DNA from: Rhizobiales bacterium PAR1
GTDB lineage: Bacteria > Pseudomonadota > Alphaproteobacteria > Rhizobiales > Beijerinckiaceae
Length of the DNA: 64,000 nt
Direction: 5' to 3'
Assembly: GCA_002256205.1 (NCBI GenBank)
Contig: NKIW01000002.1
Location: 434,001 to 498,000, forward strand
Shown here: positions 9,094-16,855 of the stretch, one piece after another
Position numbering within the stretch: position 1 is the first letter of the stretch
How the letters are laid out: the number at the start of each line of letters is the position of its first letter
Made by a program: the position numbers and the translations under genes
Notes under the pieces: model-generated
What the model was told of the DNA's origin: nothing
The model's database searches: none
What the model saw: only the letters and a program-made list of their open reading frames with translations

Positions 9094-10095
9094 TCAGGTC
9101 TTGGCCAGCGCCGCATGCAGCGCTGCGAAATCCTTCGGCGGCGGCGCCGAGAAATCCAGCACTTCCTTGGTGCGCGGGTGCTCGAATGCGAGCGTTTCCG
9201 CGTGGAGCGCCTGCCGGTTCAGCCCGGCCAAAGCTTTGCGCGCCTTGTCGGAGAGAAAGCGCTCCTTGGTCTTGAACCCGCTGCCATAGAGCGCATCCCC
9301 GAGCAAGGGGTGCCCGATATGCGTGAGATGCACGCGGATCTGGTGTGTACGCCCCGTTTCCAGCTGGCAGGCGATCAGGCTAGCGATAATCGCATCGTTC
9401 TCGATAAACTCTTCCAGCACCTCGTAATGCGTAATCGCAAATCGCGCCCGCTCGGCGTTCGAGACCACCATCCGCTCGCGATTGGTGGAAGAACGCGTGA
9501 TCCCGGCATCAACAGTGCCGTTCTTGCGCGGCATTTCGCCCCAGACAATCGCAAGATAGCGCCGCTCCAGCGGCCCCGTACGGCCATGATCCGCGAACTG
9601 ATCGGCCAAGCGACGATGCGCGCGATCATTCTTCGCCACCACCAGCAGGCCGGAAGTATCCTTGTCGAGCCGATGCACGATGCCGGGCCGGAGCACGCCA
9701 TTGATGCCGGAAAGGCTCTCGCCGCAATGGGCGATCAGCGCATGAACCAGCGTGCCGGTCTCGTGGCCATTGGAGGGATGCACCACCATGCCCGCCGGCT
9801 TGTTGATGACGATAAGGTCTTCATCCTCGTAAGCGACATCCAGCTTGATCGCCTCGCCTTGCGGCGATGCCGGCACGGGCGGGGGCAGATCAATCACGAT
9901 CCGCTCGTTGCCGCGCAGCTTACGCGAGGCGTTGGTCTCGACCACTTCGCCCACCTTGACGCGCCCTTCGCCGATAAGCCCCTGCAAGCGCACGCGCGAG
10001 AATTCCGGCAGGCGTTCGGCCAGCGCCTTGTCGAGGCGTTTTCCAGCATCGGTAGGCTCAAGCACGATCTCGGGTGGCAGTTCGGCGGGGTCCAT
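9094..10095 (-). CDS. rluD: RluA/RluD-family 23S rRNA pseudouridine synthase
   Basis: A pseudouridine synthase of 333 residues. An N-terminal S4 RNA-binding domain (AGKRLDKALAERLPEFSRVRLQGLI) is followed by the catalytic domain. The active-site motif is HRLDKDTSGLLVV, with the catalytic aspartate at about residue 144. Motif II is LETGRTHQIRVHLTHIGHPLLGD. RluD-type enzymes modify helix 69 of 23S rRNA; the exact target uridines are inferred from family. The ATG at 10095 has GAAAGGA upstream. It precedes rpoH on the same strand, an order common in this class. Confidence 0.9.
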   Translation of the reverse strand: MDPAELPPEIVLEPTDAGKRLDKALAERLPEFSRVRLQGLIGEGRVKVGEVVETNASRKLRGNERIVIDLPPPVPASPQGEAIKLDVAYEDEDLIVINKPAGMVVHPSNGHETGTLVHALIAHCGESLSGINGVLRPGIVHRLDKDTSGLLVVAKNDRAHRRLADQFADHGRTGPLERRYLAIVWGEMPRKNGTVDAGITRSSTNRERMVVSNAERARFAITHYEVLEEFIENDAIIASLIACQLETGRTHQIRVHLTHIGHPLLGDALYGSGFKTKERFLSDKARKALAGLNRQALHAETLAFEHPRTKEVLDFSAPPPKDFAALHAALAKT

Positions 10096-10233
10096 GGGGT
10101 CCTTTCGGCGAGAGGCAATACCGCCTGAAGTTAACGTAAACCAGCATCATGCAGTTTCGTCTTGCGATACGCGTCAGGAATGCCTATAGCAACCGCCTTC
10201 CGGCCCGCGCTGCACTTGAAGCGCGAGAAAGAC

Positions 10234-10309
10234 GCTCCCATCGTCTAGAGGCCCAGGACACCCGCCTCTCACGTGGGTAACAGGGGTTCGAATCCCCTTG
10301 GGAGCGCCA
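10234..10309 (+). tRNA. tRNA-Glu (anticodon CTC), integration target
   Basis: A complete 76-base cloverleaf with encoded CCA. The acceptor stem pairs 10234-10240 with 10299-10305, the discriminator is G and CCA is 10307-10309. The anticodon loop CTCTCAC gives anticodon CTC. The T arm contains GGTTCGAATCC. The last 17 bases recur at 16673-16689, so the gene serves as the attachment site of the downstream element and remains intact after insertion. Confidence 0.97.
10293..10309 (+). repeat. attL: 17-bp direct repeat inside tRNA-Glu
   Basis: TCCCCTTGGGAGCGCCA, the 3' end of the tRNA gene (T stem through CCA). It is identical to 16673-16689. The bases before each copy differ, which fixes the left end of the identity. 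Confidence 0.92.
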
Positions 10310-10371
10310 AGCCCTTCTAAGGCTTGAGAAACGCTGAAAAATCATTAAAGTCAGAGCCTTGCAAGCCGCCT

Positions 10372-10395
10372 GTGGTACAAACAGGTGGTACAAAC
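10372..10395 (+). repeat. Two direct 11-bp repeats before the integrase start
   Basis: GTGGTACAAAC occurs at 10372-10382 and again at 10385-10395, a 13-bp period just before the integrase ATG. The second copy includes the likely Shine-Dalgarno AGGTGG. The position between attL and int suggests an integrase arm site or an operator for int; this is inference. Confidence 0.6.
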
Positions 10396-10396
10396 T

Positions 10397-12238
10397 ATGG
10401 GCCTCATGACGTATTTCAGCAAGGACCGTCACGGCACGTACTATTTCCGCAAGGCTGTCCCGCCGATGCTTCGTGCCTTTATGCCCGGAGACCGGAAGGG
10501 CAAGGCGATTTGGAAACGGAGCCTAAAAACGAAGGACGCAAGGGAAGCGAAGAAGCTTGCTGCCCGACTGATCCATGAATGCGGTGCCGATTTCGAGGCC
10601 GCAGAACGAGCGATGCAGGGCAAGCCTGCGATTGTTACCAGTCCCCTCCTCCCTATTCCTCTGCCAAAAGCCAAGGAGATCGAGGCTGACTTCCACCGCG
10701 TCGCGTTGGAGAGAGACGACGCTTTCCGGAGCGATGGGGACGCGCGGCGCACCCTCCAGACGCCAGCAGAGCGTAGCCAATGGGACAAGCTATCCCCCGT
10801 CACATTCGGCAAGCGCGGAATGATGGAGGATCAGGAATATGTCTACCGCGAGCAGATCGGAGAGGACCTAGCGGACTATAAGCGGGCCTTGAGCCGAGGC
10901 GACATCAGCATCTTAGAGCCGGAGCTTCGCGCCTACTATCGCGAGCGGGGCGTGGCGTTCGATCCTCAGGACCTAGAGCATTACGAATCGGGGATGGCAG
11001 CACTTCGCGGGACGGTTCGGGCCTATGAGGCGATGAGGGCACGGCTTGAGGGGGACGCTATCCGAACCCCAGAACCGCCCAAGCCGATTGCAAAAGGACC
11101 GAGGCTTTCGGAGGCGTTCGCGGGATGGAAAGCAGGAAGCCCGGCACGTGGTGGAAAGAAGCCAGCGGCAAACAGCATCATCGAAGCCGGATACGTGGTG
11201 CGGCGCTTCAATGAGATGTTCCCCGGTGACCCCTTCATTGCGGACATCACCAAGGAGCAAGCGCGGGGTTTCAGGGATGCGCTCGCCAAGTGCCCGAAGG
11301 CCCTTCCTGCAAGCCTGAAGAAACTCCCACTGCCCAAGCTCATAGCGAACAAGCAGGCCTCTCAACTGCCGATGCCCAAGGCTTCCACCGTGAATAAGAC
11401 GGTGCAGATGCTAATTTCCATCATTAGTCATGCCGAGCAGGATGGGCGCTTCGACGCATTGCCCGCTTTCAGAAATCCTTTCCGCAAGCTCAAGCTCGCT
11501 ATTGATGAACGCTTCGAGGAAGGCAGGCTTCCGTTCGATGGTGCGGACCTCAAGGCCCTATTCGGGATGGACGTATTCCGGGAGGGCAAGAGGCCTGCCG
11601 GGGGTGCCGGAGAAGCAGCCTTCTGGGTCCCGATCATCGGCTTGCTCACAGGGGCACGCCTTGGCGAAATTTCCCAACTCCGTATTCAGGACCTCAAGCA
11701 GGACCCCGAGTCGGGCATATGGTCCATTGATATCGGCACCACCGGAGGGCGGACCACCAAGACGGCCTCCTCAAGGCGAATGGTCCCCCTTCATAGCCAC
11801 CTCATCACCCTTGGTCTCCCTGAGTATCGGGCTTGGGTAGCGTCTCATTCGGAGGGACCTGAAGCTTCCCTCTGGCCAGACCTCACAGCCGCCAGCTTCT
11901 CCAAGTGGTTCAACCGCTCTCTTAGACAGGCGGGCATGGAGAACCTCGGAAAGGTCTTCCATTCCTTCCGGCATACCTTCAAAGACCTCGCACGGGATGC
12001 AGGGATACCGGAGGACATGCACGATGCCATCACCGGGCATAGTGGCGGTGGAGTGGGGAGGAGCTATGGCAGGGGAGCCAGCCTCAGAACAAAGAAAGAC
12101 GCTATAGACCGCATCATCATCCCGAAAGCGTTGGAGGGCTTGGCTTGGTCCATCCCCGCCGGGGGAGTCCTAAAGCGTAAACGTCCACGGGTAGCCAAGA
12201 GGAAGCTTGGCCCTAGGCAACCCCGAAAGGCTACCTAG
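10397..12238 (+). CDS. Tyrosine recombinase/integrase with DUF6538-like N-terminus
   Basis: A 613-residue site-specific integrase. The N-terminus (YFSKDRHGTYYFRKAVPPMLR, then KTKDAREAKKLAARL) resembles the DUF6538 domain found on this integrase subfamily. A core-binding region lies near residues 230-360. The catalytic domain has the first Arg in TGARLGEISQLRI, the His-x-x-Arg box in HSFRHTFKDLARDAG, a later His in ITGHSGGG, and the candidate nucleophile Tyr in GRSYGRG. The ATG at 10397 follows AGGTGG by 8 bases; ATG 10406 is an alternative. Position beside attL is typical for an enzyme that inserts and excises its own element. Confidence 0.93.
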   Translation: MGLMTYFSKDRHGTYYFRKAVPPMLRAFMPGDRKGKAIWKRSLKTKDAREAKKLAARLIHECGADFEAAERAMQGKPAIVTSPLLPIPLPKAKEIEADFHRVALERDDAFRSDGDARRTLQTPAERSQWDKLSPVTFGKRGMMEDQEYVYREQIGEDLADYKRALSRGDISILEPELRAYYRERGVAFDPQDLEHYESGMAALRGTVRAYEAMRARLEGDAIRTPEPPKPIAKGPRLSEAFAGWKAGSPARGGKKPAANSIIEAGYVVRRFNEMFPGDPFIADITKEQARGFRDALAKCPKALPASLKKLPLPKLIANKQASQLPMPKASTVNKTVQMLISIISHAEQDGRFDALPAFRNPFRKLKLAIDERFEEGRLPFDGADLKALFGMDVFREGKRPAGGAGEAAFWVPIIGLLTGARLGEISQLRIQDLKQDPESGIWSIDIGTTGGRTTKTASSRRMVPLHSHLITLGLPEYRAWVASHSEGPEASLWPDLTAASFSKWFNRSLRQAGMENLGKVFHSFRHTFKDLARDAGIPEDMHDAITGHSGGGVGRSYGRGASLRTKKDAIDRIIIPKALEGLAWSIPAGGVLKRKRPRVAKRKLGPRQPRKAT

Positions 12239-12268
12239 GGCTATCAGGGAGACTAGGGGGCTAGACCA

Positions 12269-13000
12269 TCACCCCTCGCCCCGGTCACTCCCTAACTCGT
12301 GGATGGCGTCATGCAAGGCCAAGGCCCGCTCGATCAGGGACAGGTATTCCTCCTCGGTCAGCTTGGGGGCGGTGCTGAGGTGCTGATACTTGCGGTAGGT
12401 CTCCCTGCACATGGCTAGGAGGTCTTGCCGTCCCCGGACAGGCCTGCGCTTGGGGGTATCCCCTTGGGTATCACCCTCGGAGGTGGTGAGGGCATACTGG
12501 CGAGGGTCCAGTGAGCGGTGGGCCTTGCGCCCTCCCGGTAAGGTCCCTTGGCGGGCTATCTCATCGGGGCCTGCATTGAGCATCAGACGGAGGAGCGTGA
12601 TACCAATCCGCCCCGGCCCAAACTTCAAGTAGCCAAAGCCATTGCCAGAGTCGTTGGTGGTGAGGTGCCCACCATAAGCCAGTGATAGCTGCACCACGGC
12701 AATCATGGTCTCCGGCACCGCCCTGTCCTCTCTCTTGGGGGTATGTGTATTGAGGAGGATGCACGGCTTGCCGGTGGCGGGGTCAGTCCCCGGCTCCAGC
12801 TTAGCGAAGGGTCCCCACAGGGCACAGAGGAGGTTGGGGTTGGCCCGGGGGCTTGCGGGGTCTGCTAGATGCCGCTCCGCATGATCCAGCCATAGCAGGA
12901 TATCGTCTAGGACGGTTTGGGGCATCGTCGCGTGAGGCCGGGTTGGCTTGCGGTTCCGGCGTGCAGAGGCCTCTGTGGTCATCGTCGATATATTCTGCAT
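12269..13000 (-). CDS. Unknown cargo protein of the tRNA-Glu element, 243 aa
   Basis: The reading frame has a good ribosome binding site (GAAAGGA, 7 bases before the ATG at 13000). Codon usage looks coding. The protein has a basic N-terminus (RRNRKPTRPHATMPQ) and a central region with LLCALWGPFAKLEPGTDPATGKPCILLNTHTPKRED and YGGHLTTNDSGNGFGYLKFGPGRIGITLLRLML. A basic linker and a helical C-terminus (LTEEEYLSLIERALALHDAIHEL) follow. No transmembrane helix or catalytic motif is evident. I do not recognise the family. It is transcribed toward the integrase and ends 30 bases from its stop codon. Confidence 0.6.
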   Translation of the reverse strand: MQNISTMTTEASARRNRKPTRPHATMPQTVLDDILLWLDHAERHLADPASPRANPNLLCALWGPFAKLEPGTDPATGKPCILLNTHTPKREDRAVPETMIAVVQLSLAYGGHLTTNDSGNGFGYLKFGPGRIGITLLRLMLNAGPDEIARQGTLPGGRKAHRSLDPRQYALTTSEGDTQGDTPKRRPVRGRQDLLAMCRETYRKYQHLSTAPKLTEEEYLSLIERALALHDAIHELGSDRGEG

Positions 13001-13377
13001 TTGATAGTCCTTTCAGGGGTTATGCAGGTTTGGGAAGCGCCTAGCGGAAAGCAGACGTGTGGATGCAGTCCCCCCTCTGATGGCAGTGGGAGATTGCTTG
13101 TAGTGGCGTGCTGTTGCTGGGCGGGTTTGCCTGAAGGGGTACCCTCAGGGGTAGGCAATCAAGTAGACGAATACCGATAGGATCAGCCGCGTGAGGGGTA
13201 GCGCCGAGGTATAGGCCTTGGAGGGAGGTGGTCTCCTCCCCCCTCACCACCCTCCCCTTGTCCTAAGGGCAGGCCTCTAGGGGAAAAGCTTCAAGCTGGT
13301 GACTATGAGCACTAACCCAAAGGGCGGCATTGAAGGCCTGACCAAGGAGCGCAGGATAGCAGTCTTGGAGCGCTGGG

Positions 13378-13405
13378 CTTTCTCATATCGGCCATATAAC
13401 TTCAG
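13378..13405 (+). repeat. Dispersed element motif, copy 1
   Basis: CTTTCTCATAT followed by GGCCATATAACTTCAG. It is preceded by AGCGCTGGG, which matches the bases before copy 4. It has the same orientation as the other three copies. Confidence 0.6.
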
Positions 13406-13562
13406 CCCAACCTACTGATTGATTTGTATTTCGCTTTAATCACAATAGGTTGAAGGCTGAATGAGCCTGCCAAATGGCATTACTCTGAGTGATGGTGCGA
13501 TAGGTGGAGGGAGAGAGGAGGACTGGTGACTACTGCTTCAAGCTTCCATACCTAGAGCCTCA

Positions 13563-13590
13563 CTCTCATATAGTAGGGGTTAACTTTGAG
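13563..13590 (+). repeat. Dispersed element motif, copy 2
   Basis: CTCTCATAT, AG, then TAGGGGTTAACTTTGAG. It shares the core TAGGGGTTAACT with copy 3. Confidence 0.65.
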
Positions 13591-13633
13591 CTATCGCATT
13601 GATGAGGAGAGATAACACAAAGAAAACAGTACG

Positions 13634-13825
13634 TTATTCCCCGTGCAATTGCCGAAGAAGGCTAACAGCAGCTCCTTTGACGATCTCGGGATAGGCGGTG
13701 ATGTGGAACCCGGACTTGAGGAACTCCCGGTCCAGCAACCCCTTATGCCTGTGCTCTATGCTATCCCACCCCGCCCCTAGGCGCTTCACGATCTCATCGA
13801 GGCAGCTCCGGAAGGGCTTTCTCAT
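13634..13825 (-). CDS. Small unknown protein of the element, 63 aa
   Basis: A 63-residue frame with the composition of a soluble protein (charged, with helical stretches such as LDEIVKRLG and AVSLLRQL). There is no clear Shine-Dalgarno. Its start codon lies inside repeat copy 3, so the repeat may act as its promoter or leader. Not recognised. It could be a real small cargo gene or chance; the sequence between it and 14043 contains nothing else convincing. Confidence 0.4.
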   Translation of the reverse strand: MRKPFRSCLDEIVKRLGAGWDSIEHRHKGLLDREFLKSGFHITAYPEIVKGAAVSLLRQLHGE

Positions 13826-13845
13826 ATGTAGGGGTTAACTCTCAG
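13817..13845 (+). repeat. Dispersed element motif, copy 3
   Basis: CTTTCTCATATG, then TAGGGGTTAACTCTCAG. It overlaps the start codon of the 63-residue frame on the opposite strand. Confidence 0.65.
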
Positions 13846-14042
13846 GATGAGCCTTTGAAACGGCTTTAGGAGGCCGCATAGGGGCGCGAAGGCTCTTGCG
13901 GGTACGATCATGGCGGGGCAAGCTGACATGCTTTGGCGGGCCTCGCAGCAGGATTGATGCCGGGAAAATGCCAGGAGCCTTGGTGCTTCAGTCGGCTTCC
14001 GATGCGAGAACCGGAAGCGCGGCACAATGTCTGCCCTCTCCG

Positions 14043-14261
14043 TCAGGAATCGGTGCGGCGAGCCTTCAGACGGACTACCTTGCCACGCACAAAGCCCCGC
14101 GACGTGCTCGCTTCTGCATCCTCCGCCAGCACCGTGAGGTCATGTAGGAGAGCGCGGATTGCCTTGCGGGGGTCTCCGCCAAACTCCAAGAGGATGGCAT
14201 CAATCTCCACCTCAACGGGATCGGGAGCGGGAACGGCAGCCTTTGAATCGTTCGTCATCAT
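14043..14261 (-). CDS. Small unknown protein of the element, 72 aa
   Basis: The ATG at 14261 (MMTNDSKAAV) follows AAGGTGAT, which makes it a better start than the more upstream in-frame codon at 14327. The protein is acidic in the middle (DPVEVEIDAILLEFGGDPRKAIRALLHDLTVLAEDAE) and basic at the end (RGKVVRLKARR). It looks like a small helical accessory protein. I recall similar short proteins in rhizobial genomes, but no function. An unannotated stretch, 14262-14589, follows upstream; it holds no gene that I can support and becomes AT-rich toward its end. Confidence 0.5.
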   Translation of the reverse strand: MMTNDSKAAVPAPDPVEVEIDAILLEFGGDPRKAIRALLHDLTVLAEDAEASTSRGFVRGKVVRLKARRTDS

Positions 14262-14589
14262 ATCACCTTGATGAGAACAAATTAGGAACTTTTGCCACAG
14301 AGAGTCAAGCGCTGCGCAGGAGCACAAAGCCCCGACTCAGCGAGCACCGCAAGCGCGGAATCGGTCCCCTTCCGGAGCAGCATGGGAAGGCCTTCAGCAT
14401 TCGCTTAAGGGAGGCAACTCGGCCTTAATGTAGGGCCTTGAGGGTAGGTGCTAGGGTTGGAAGAAAGGCATTTCACAGGGCCAAAAGAACATGAATGCTT
14501 ATCCAGTCACTCTAAGCACAACACAATTATGATTTATTTTTAAACTACCATAATGTATTTAACACATATATTTCTATTTTATTTTGTAA

Positions 14590-15504
14590 TTATGTTTCAG
14601 GCCAGACATATAACTGATTTTTCCGTGGGCCAAAAGGTCCACTCAGCCCAGTTATTGGATTTTGGAACTCTGAAATAGGAACTCTTACGGTGTGTATTGA
14701 TCCAAAAACATCTTCCCAGCTTATCACGCAACCTATAGTGAAATAATCTTGCCGAGAATTCATCGCATCATGAAGCTTTTCATTGAATTCATTGCCAATA
14801 ATACTAATGGCTATGTTACCGTTTGATTGTGGTGCGATAAATCGCAGATTAGAAGTATCTTTTGATTCGTAAGTTGCCGCTGAACTCGTACCGATAAAAG
14901 CCCCACCATTCCACCTAGGACGAAATTGCATCTTCCATTTTAATTTGATGTTTTTTGCTGGCGATTGCCCAAAATTTTCTACCTTTATCGTTGCCAGAAA
15001 AACATTATCTTTGTAATTGAACTCACCACCAACAATATATAAATATGCCCTTAGCGCAATTTTTCCGTTTATTTGCTGTTCTTTGACACCATCATTAGCA
15101 GCTTTAGCAGCAGAAAGCGCTCCGATCGCTGAAAAAATAGCCGCAAAAAGTGAGATCGCTATTACAATCGCGCCAAAAATACTAAGATTTAGCTGATGTA
15201 CCGAGAGCTCATAAGCTCGTTCAGCTATGTCCGCCGAACGTTTTTGTTCGCAGTAGTTTCCTTGCTCCAGCGTACTGAATGAGGGACAGGAAACCAAGGC
15301 GACTGGAGTCTTCTCCTCGCTCTTTGGGTTCAGTGCTTGAACCGGCAAGCCAGCGGACAATGCAAATGTTGGCAGCAAAGATCCAGACTTTTCAGTCAAA
15401 CGATCTGGCGCATCTGTTGCATTAGAAACAAATGAAAAGACACAAAAACAGAGTGCTAGAAAAAAACTTAGACTCCGACAGCCATGGATGCGGTGCATAT
15501 TCAT
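14590..15504 (-). CDS. AT-rich membrane-anchored protein of unknown function
   Basis: About 304 residues. An N-terminal hydrophobic segment (LSFFLALCFCVFSFVSNA) may be a signal peptide or anchor. A second membrane helix near LNLSIFGAIVIAISLFAAIFSAIGAL is followed by a soluble domain containing RAYLYIVGGEF and VENFGQSPAKNIKLKWKMQFRP. This arrangement is shared by many unassigned proteobacterial proteins. Base composition and codon use are clearly more AT-rich than the neighbours, which suggests a different donor. The start is uncertain: ATG 15504 is taken here, with a TTG at 15519 and an ATG at 15498 as alternatives, none with a good ribosome binding site. An accessory or defence role is possible but unsupported. 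Confidence 0.6.
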   Translation of the reverse strand: MNMHRIHGCRSLSFFLALCFCVFSFVSNATDAPDRLTEKSGSLLPTFALSAGLPVQALNPKSEEKTPVALVSCPSFSTLEQGNYCEQKRSADIAERAYELSVHQLNLSIFGAIVIAISLFAAIFSAIGALSAAKAANDGVKEQQINGKIALRAYLYIVGGEFNYKDNVFLATIKVENFGQSPAKNIKLKWKMQFRPRWNGGAFIGTSSAATYESKDTSNLRFIAPQSNGNIAISIIGNEFNEKLHDAMNSRQDYFTIGCVISWEDVFGSIHTVRVPISEFQNPITGLSGPFGPRKNQLYVWPET

Positions 15505-15715
15505 CAAGCGATTGTTCAATATCCAATACCAAAGTCATGGTTCGTAACCATTTCCGATAGTTGGCGCTAAAAACATCTAATGTCACTACCAAGCCTACTT
15601 CCGAGAGAAAATTCTTGGGGATCGAATAGGGTATACCCCTGAGAGACATTCAGCGAGACAGCACATTGCGTCTCTTTAGGGTCTTATTGACAATTTCGAG
15701 ACGATACGCGATGAA

Positions 15716-15748
15716 GGTCTAGACTCTAACGAGACGGAGACTAGAGCC
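15716..15748. repeat. Imperfect inverted repeat just before the serine recombinase gene
   Basis: GGTCTAGACTC (15716-15726) is nearly the reverse complement of GAGACTAGAGCC (15737-15748), which abuts the start codon. A TTGACA (15686-15691) lies upstream. It may be an operator or part of a recombination site bound by the recombinase. Confidence 0.5.
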
Positions 15749-16318
15749 ATGACTGGAATGAATTACGGATATGCGCGGGTCAGCACCACCGATCAGGACC
15801 TATCAATCCAAGTGGAGAAACTGAAGGCAGCAGGCTGCACGATCATCCGGGAGGAGAAGGCTTCAGGCACCAGCCGGGAGGGACGCAAGGAGCTAGAGAC
15901 GCTTCTGGAGTTCGTAAGGCCCGGCGATGCTTTGACCGTCACTCGGATTGACCGCCTCGCCCGATCCATCGGGGACCTTCAGGATATCGTCAGGGTGCTC
16001 AAGGCCAGAGGCGTGCATCTTCGCGCAACCGAGCAGCCCATAGATACCAGCACGGCAGCAGGGAAAGCCTTCATCGACATGCTTGGGGTCTTCGCAGAGT
16101 TCGAAACGAACCTCCGCCGCGAACGCCAGATGGAAGGCATCGCCAAGGCAAAGAATGCGGGGGTCTATAAGGGCCGCAAGCCATCCATTGACCGGGCGCA
16201 AATCGAGGCGCTCAAGGCTGAGGGGTTAGGTCCGGCTGAAATCGCCAAGCGCCTTGGGATCGGGAGGGCTAGCGTCTACCGGGTCGAGAAGGGATCGAAA
16301 AAGGGGGTCTCAGGCTGA
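15749..16318 (+). CDS. Serine recombinase (resolvase/invertase family)
   Basis: A 189-residue small serine recombinase. The catalytic serine is in YARVSTTDQDLSIQ, followed by the RIDRLARSIGDL arginine-rich motif and the AEFETNLRRERQMEGIAKAKNAGVYKGRKP long helix. The C-terminal helix-turn-helix (GPAEIAKRLGIGRASVYRVEK) binds DNA. Length and domain order are complete, so it is probably active. It lies near the right end of the tRNA-Glu element and is more GC-rich than the AT-rich gene upstream. ATG 15749 and ATG 15758 are both possible starts. It may resolve or invert DNA within the element; no paired recombination sites were proved. Confidence 0.92.
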   Translation: MTGMNYGYARVSTTDQDLSIQVEKLKAAGCTIIREEKASGTSREGRKELETLLEFVRPGDALTVTRIDRLARSIGDLQDIVRVLKARGVHLRATEQPIDTSTAAGKAFIDMLGVFAEFETNLRRERQMEGIAKAKNAGVYKGRKPSIDRAQIEALKAEGLGPAEIAKRLGIGRASVYRVEKGSKKGVSG

Positions 16319-16364
16319 CGGCTAGACTGCCAACTCCAAGTCGGATTGGTGGGACAGCGCTAGG

Positions 16365-16390
16365 CTTTCTCATAACGAGGCCTTAACTCC
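16365..16390 (+). repeat. Dispersed element motif, copy 4
   Basis: CTTTCTCATAACGAGGCCTTAACTCC, preceded by AGCGCTAGG as in copy 1. It is the outermost copy, about 280 bases inside attR. Confidence 0.55.
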
Positions 16391-16672
16391 GATTAGGATT
16401 TGGCGTTCTCCAGCAAGAGTCTGCAAGCCCGGCCAGAGCAAAGCGCTCGTGTCATTATGCAGCGGGCTTTTCAATTTCAGACGATACCCCGGGGGGTGGC
16501 ATGGGGGGAAAACCAACAGTTGGCACGTTAGGGGTACCTCTCGCATGAGTGACCCCTGTTTTAAGTCCCTTGACGCAAGCCCTAGAAGGTGGTGCAAAAC
16601 GAGTGCAATTAAAATTAAGGGCGGCACGGCAATCATCTGACTTTTAACGTCTTTTCGGCCTGCCTTGAGGTC

Positions 16673-16689
16673 TCCCCTTGGGAGCGCCA
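16673..16689 (+). repeat. attR: 17-bp direct repeat of the tRNA-Glu 3' end
   Basis: Identical to 10293-10309. The rest of the tRNA is absent here, so this is the displaced copy left by integration. Confidence 0.92.
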
Positions 16690-16855
16690 GTCGGCTTTTA
16701 AGCACGGATTGTCCGGTTTGTTGTTGCCTCAGGCGACGGCGATCCGCATCTGCCGGAACATTCCCTGTCAATTAGTCAGTTTTTTTACCGGATGCGTTGC
16801 ACATGGTTTGCAAAGTCCGAATCGCCGGGCGCGACTGCTAACCGGAGCGACCCGA

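Larger units (their letters stand above)
13001..13633. other. Intergenic region of the element with two copies of the dispersed repeat
   Basis: No convincing gene is seen. A short frame (13305-13418, 37 codons, MSTNPKGG...NFSPTY) exists but has a poor ribosome binding site. The region holds repeat copies 1 and 2 (near 13378 and 13563) and a GGGGTACC-type sequence near 13137. Confidence 0.5.
10293..16689. mobile_element. Integrated genomic element in tRNA-Glu, about 6.4 kb
   Basis: The element is bounded by a 17-bp perfect direct repeat (10293-10309 and 16673-16689) derived from the tRNA-Glu 3' end. A tyrosine integrase starts 87 bases inside the left boundary. Cargo consists of a 243-residue unknown protein, two small unknown proteins, an AT-rich membrane protein gene and a serine recombinase. 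There are no phage structural, replication or conjugation genes, so it is a small integrative element or a remnant. Base composition is patchy: 14440-15700 is visibly AT-rich, and the rest is nearer to the host. Confidence 0.93.
16319..16855. other. Right end of the element and junction with the chromosome; no gene seen
   Basis: This stretch holds repeat copy 4, a GGGGGG-rich segment near 16490-16510, attR (16673-16689) and about 165 bases of host DNA before the glycosyltransferase gene. No frame with a ribosome binding site is visible. Confidence 0.6.

Noticed and set aside
13041-13250. 69-codon minus-strand frame in the element's intergenic region
   Set aside because: No ribosome binding site and an unusual composition. 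It is probably chance.
15422-15649. 75-codon minus-strand frame overlapping the membrane protein gene of the element
   Set aside because: No ribosome binding site, and an 83-base overlap in another frame with a better-supported gene. Not convincing without conservation data.
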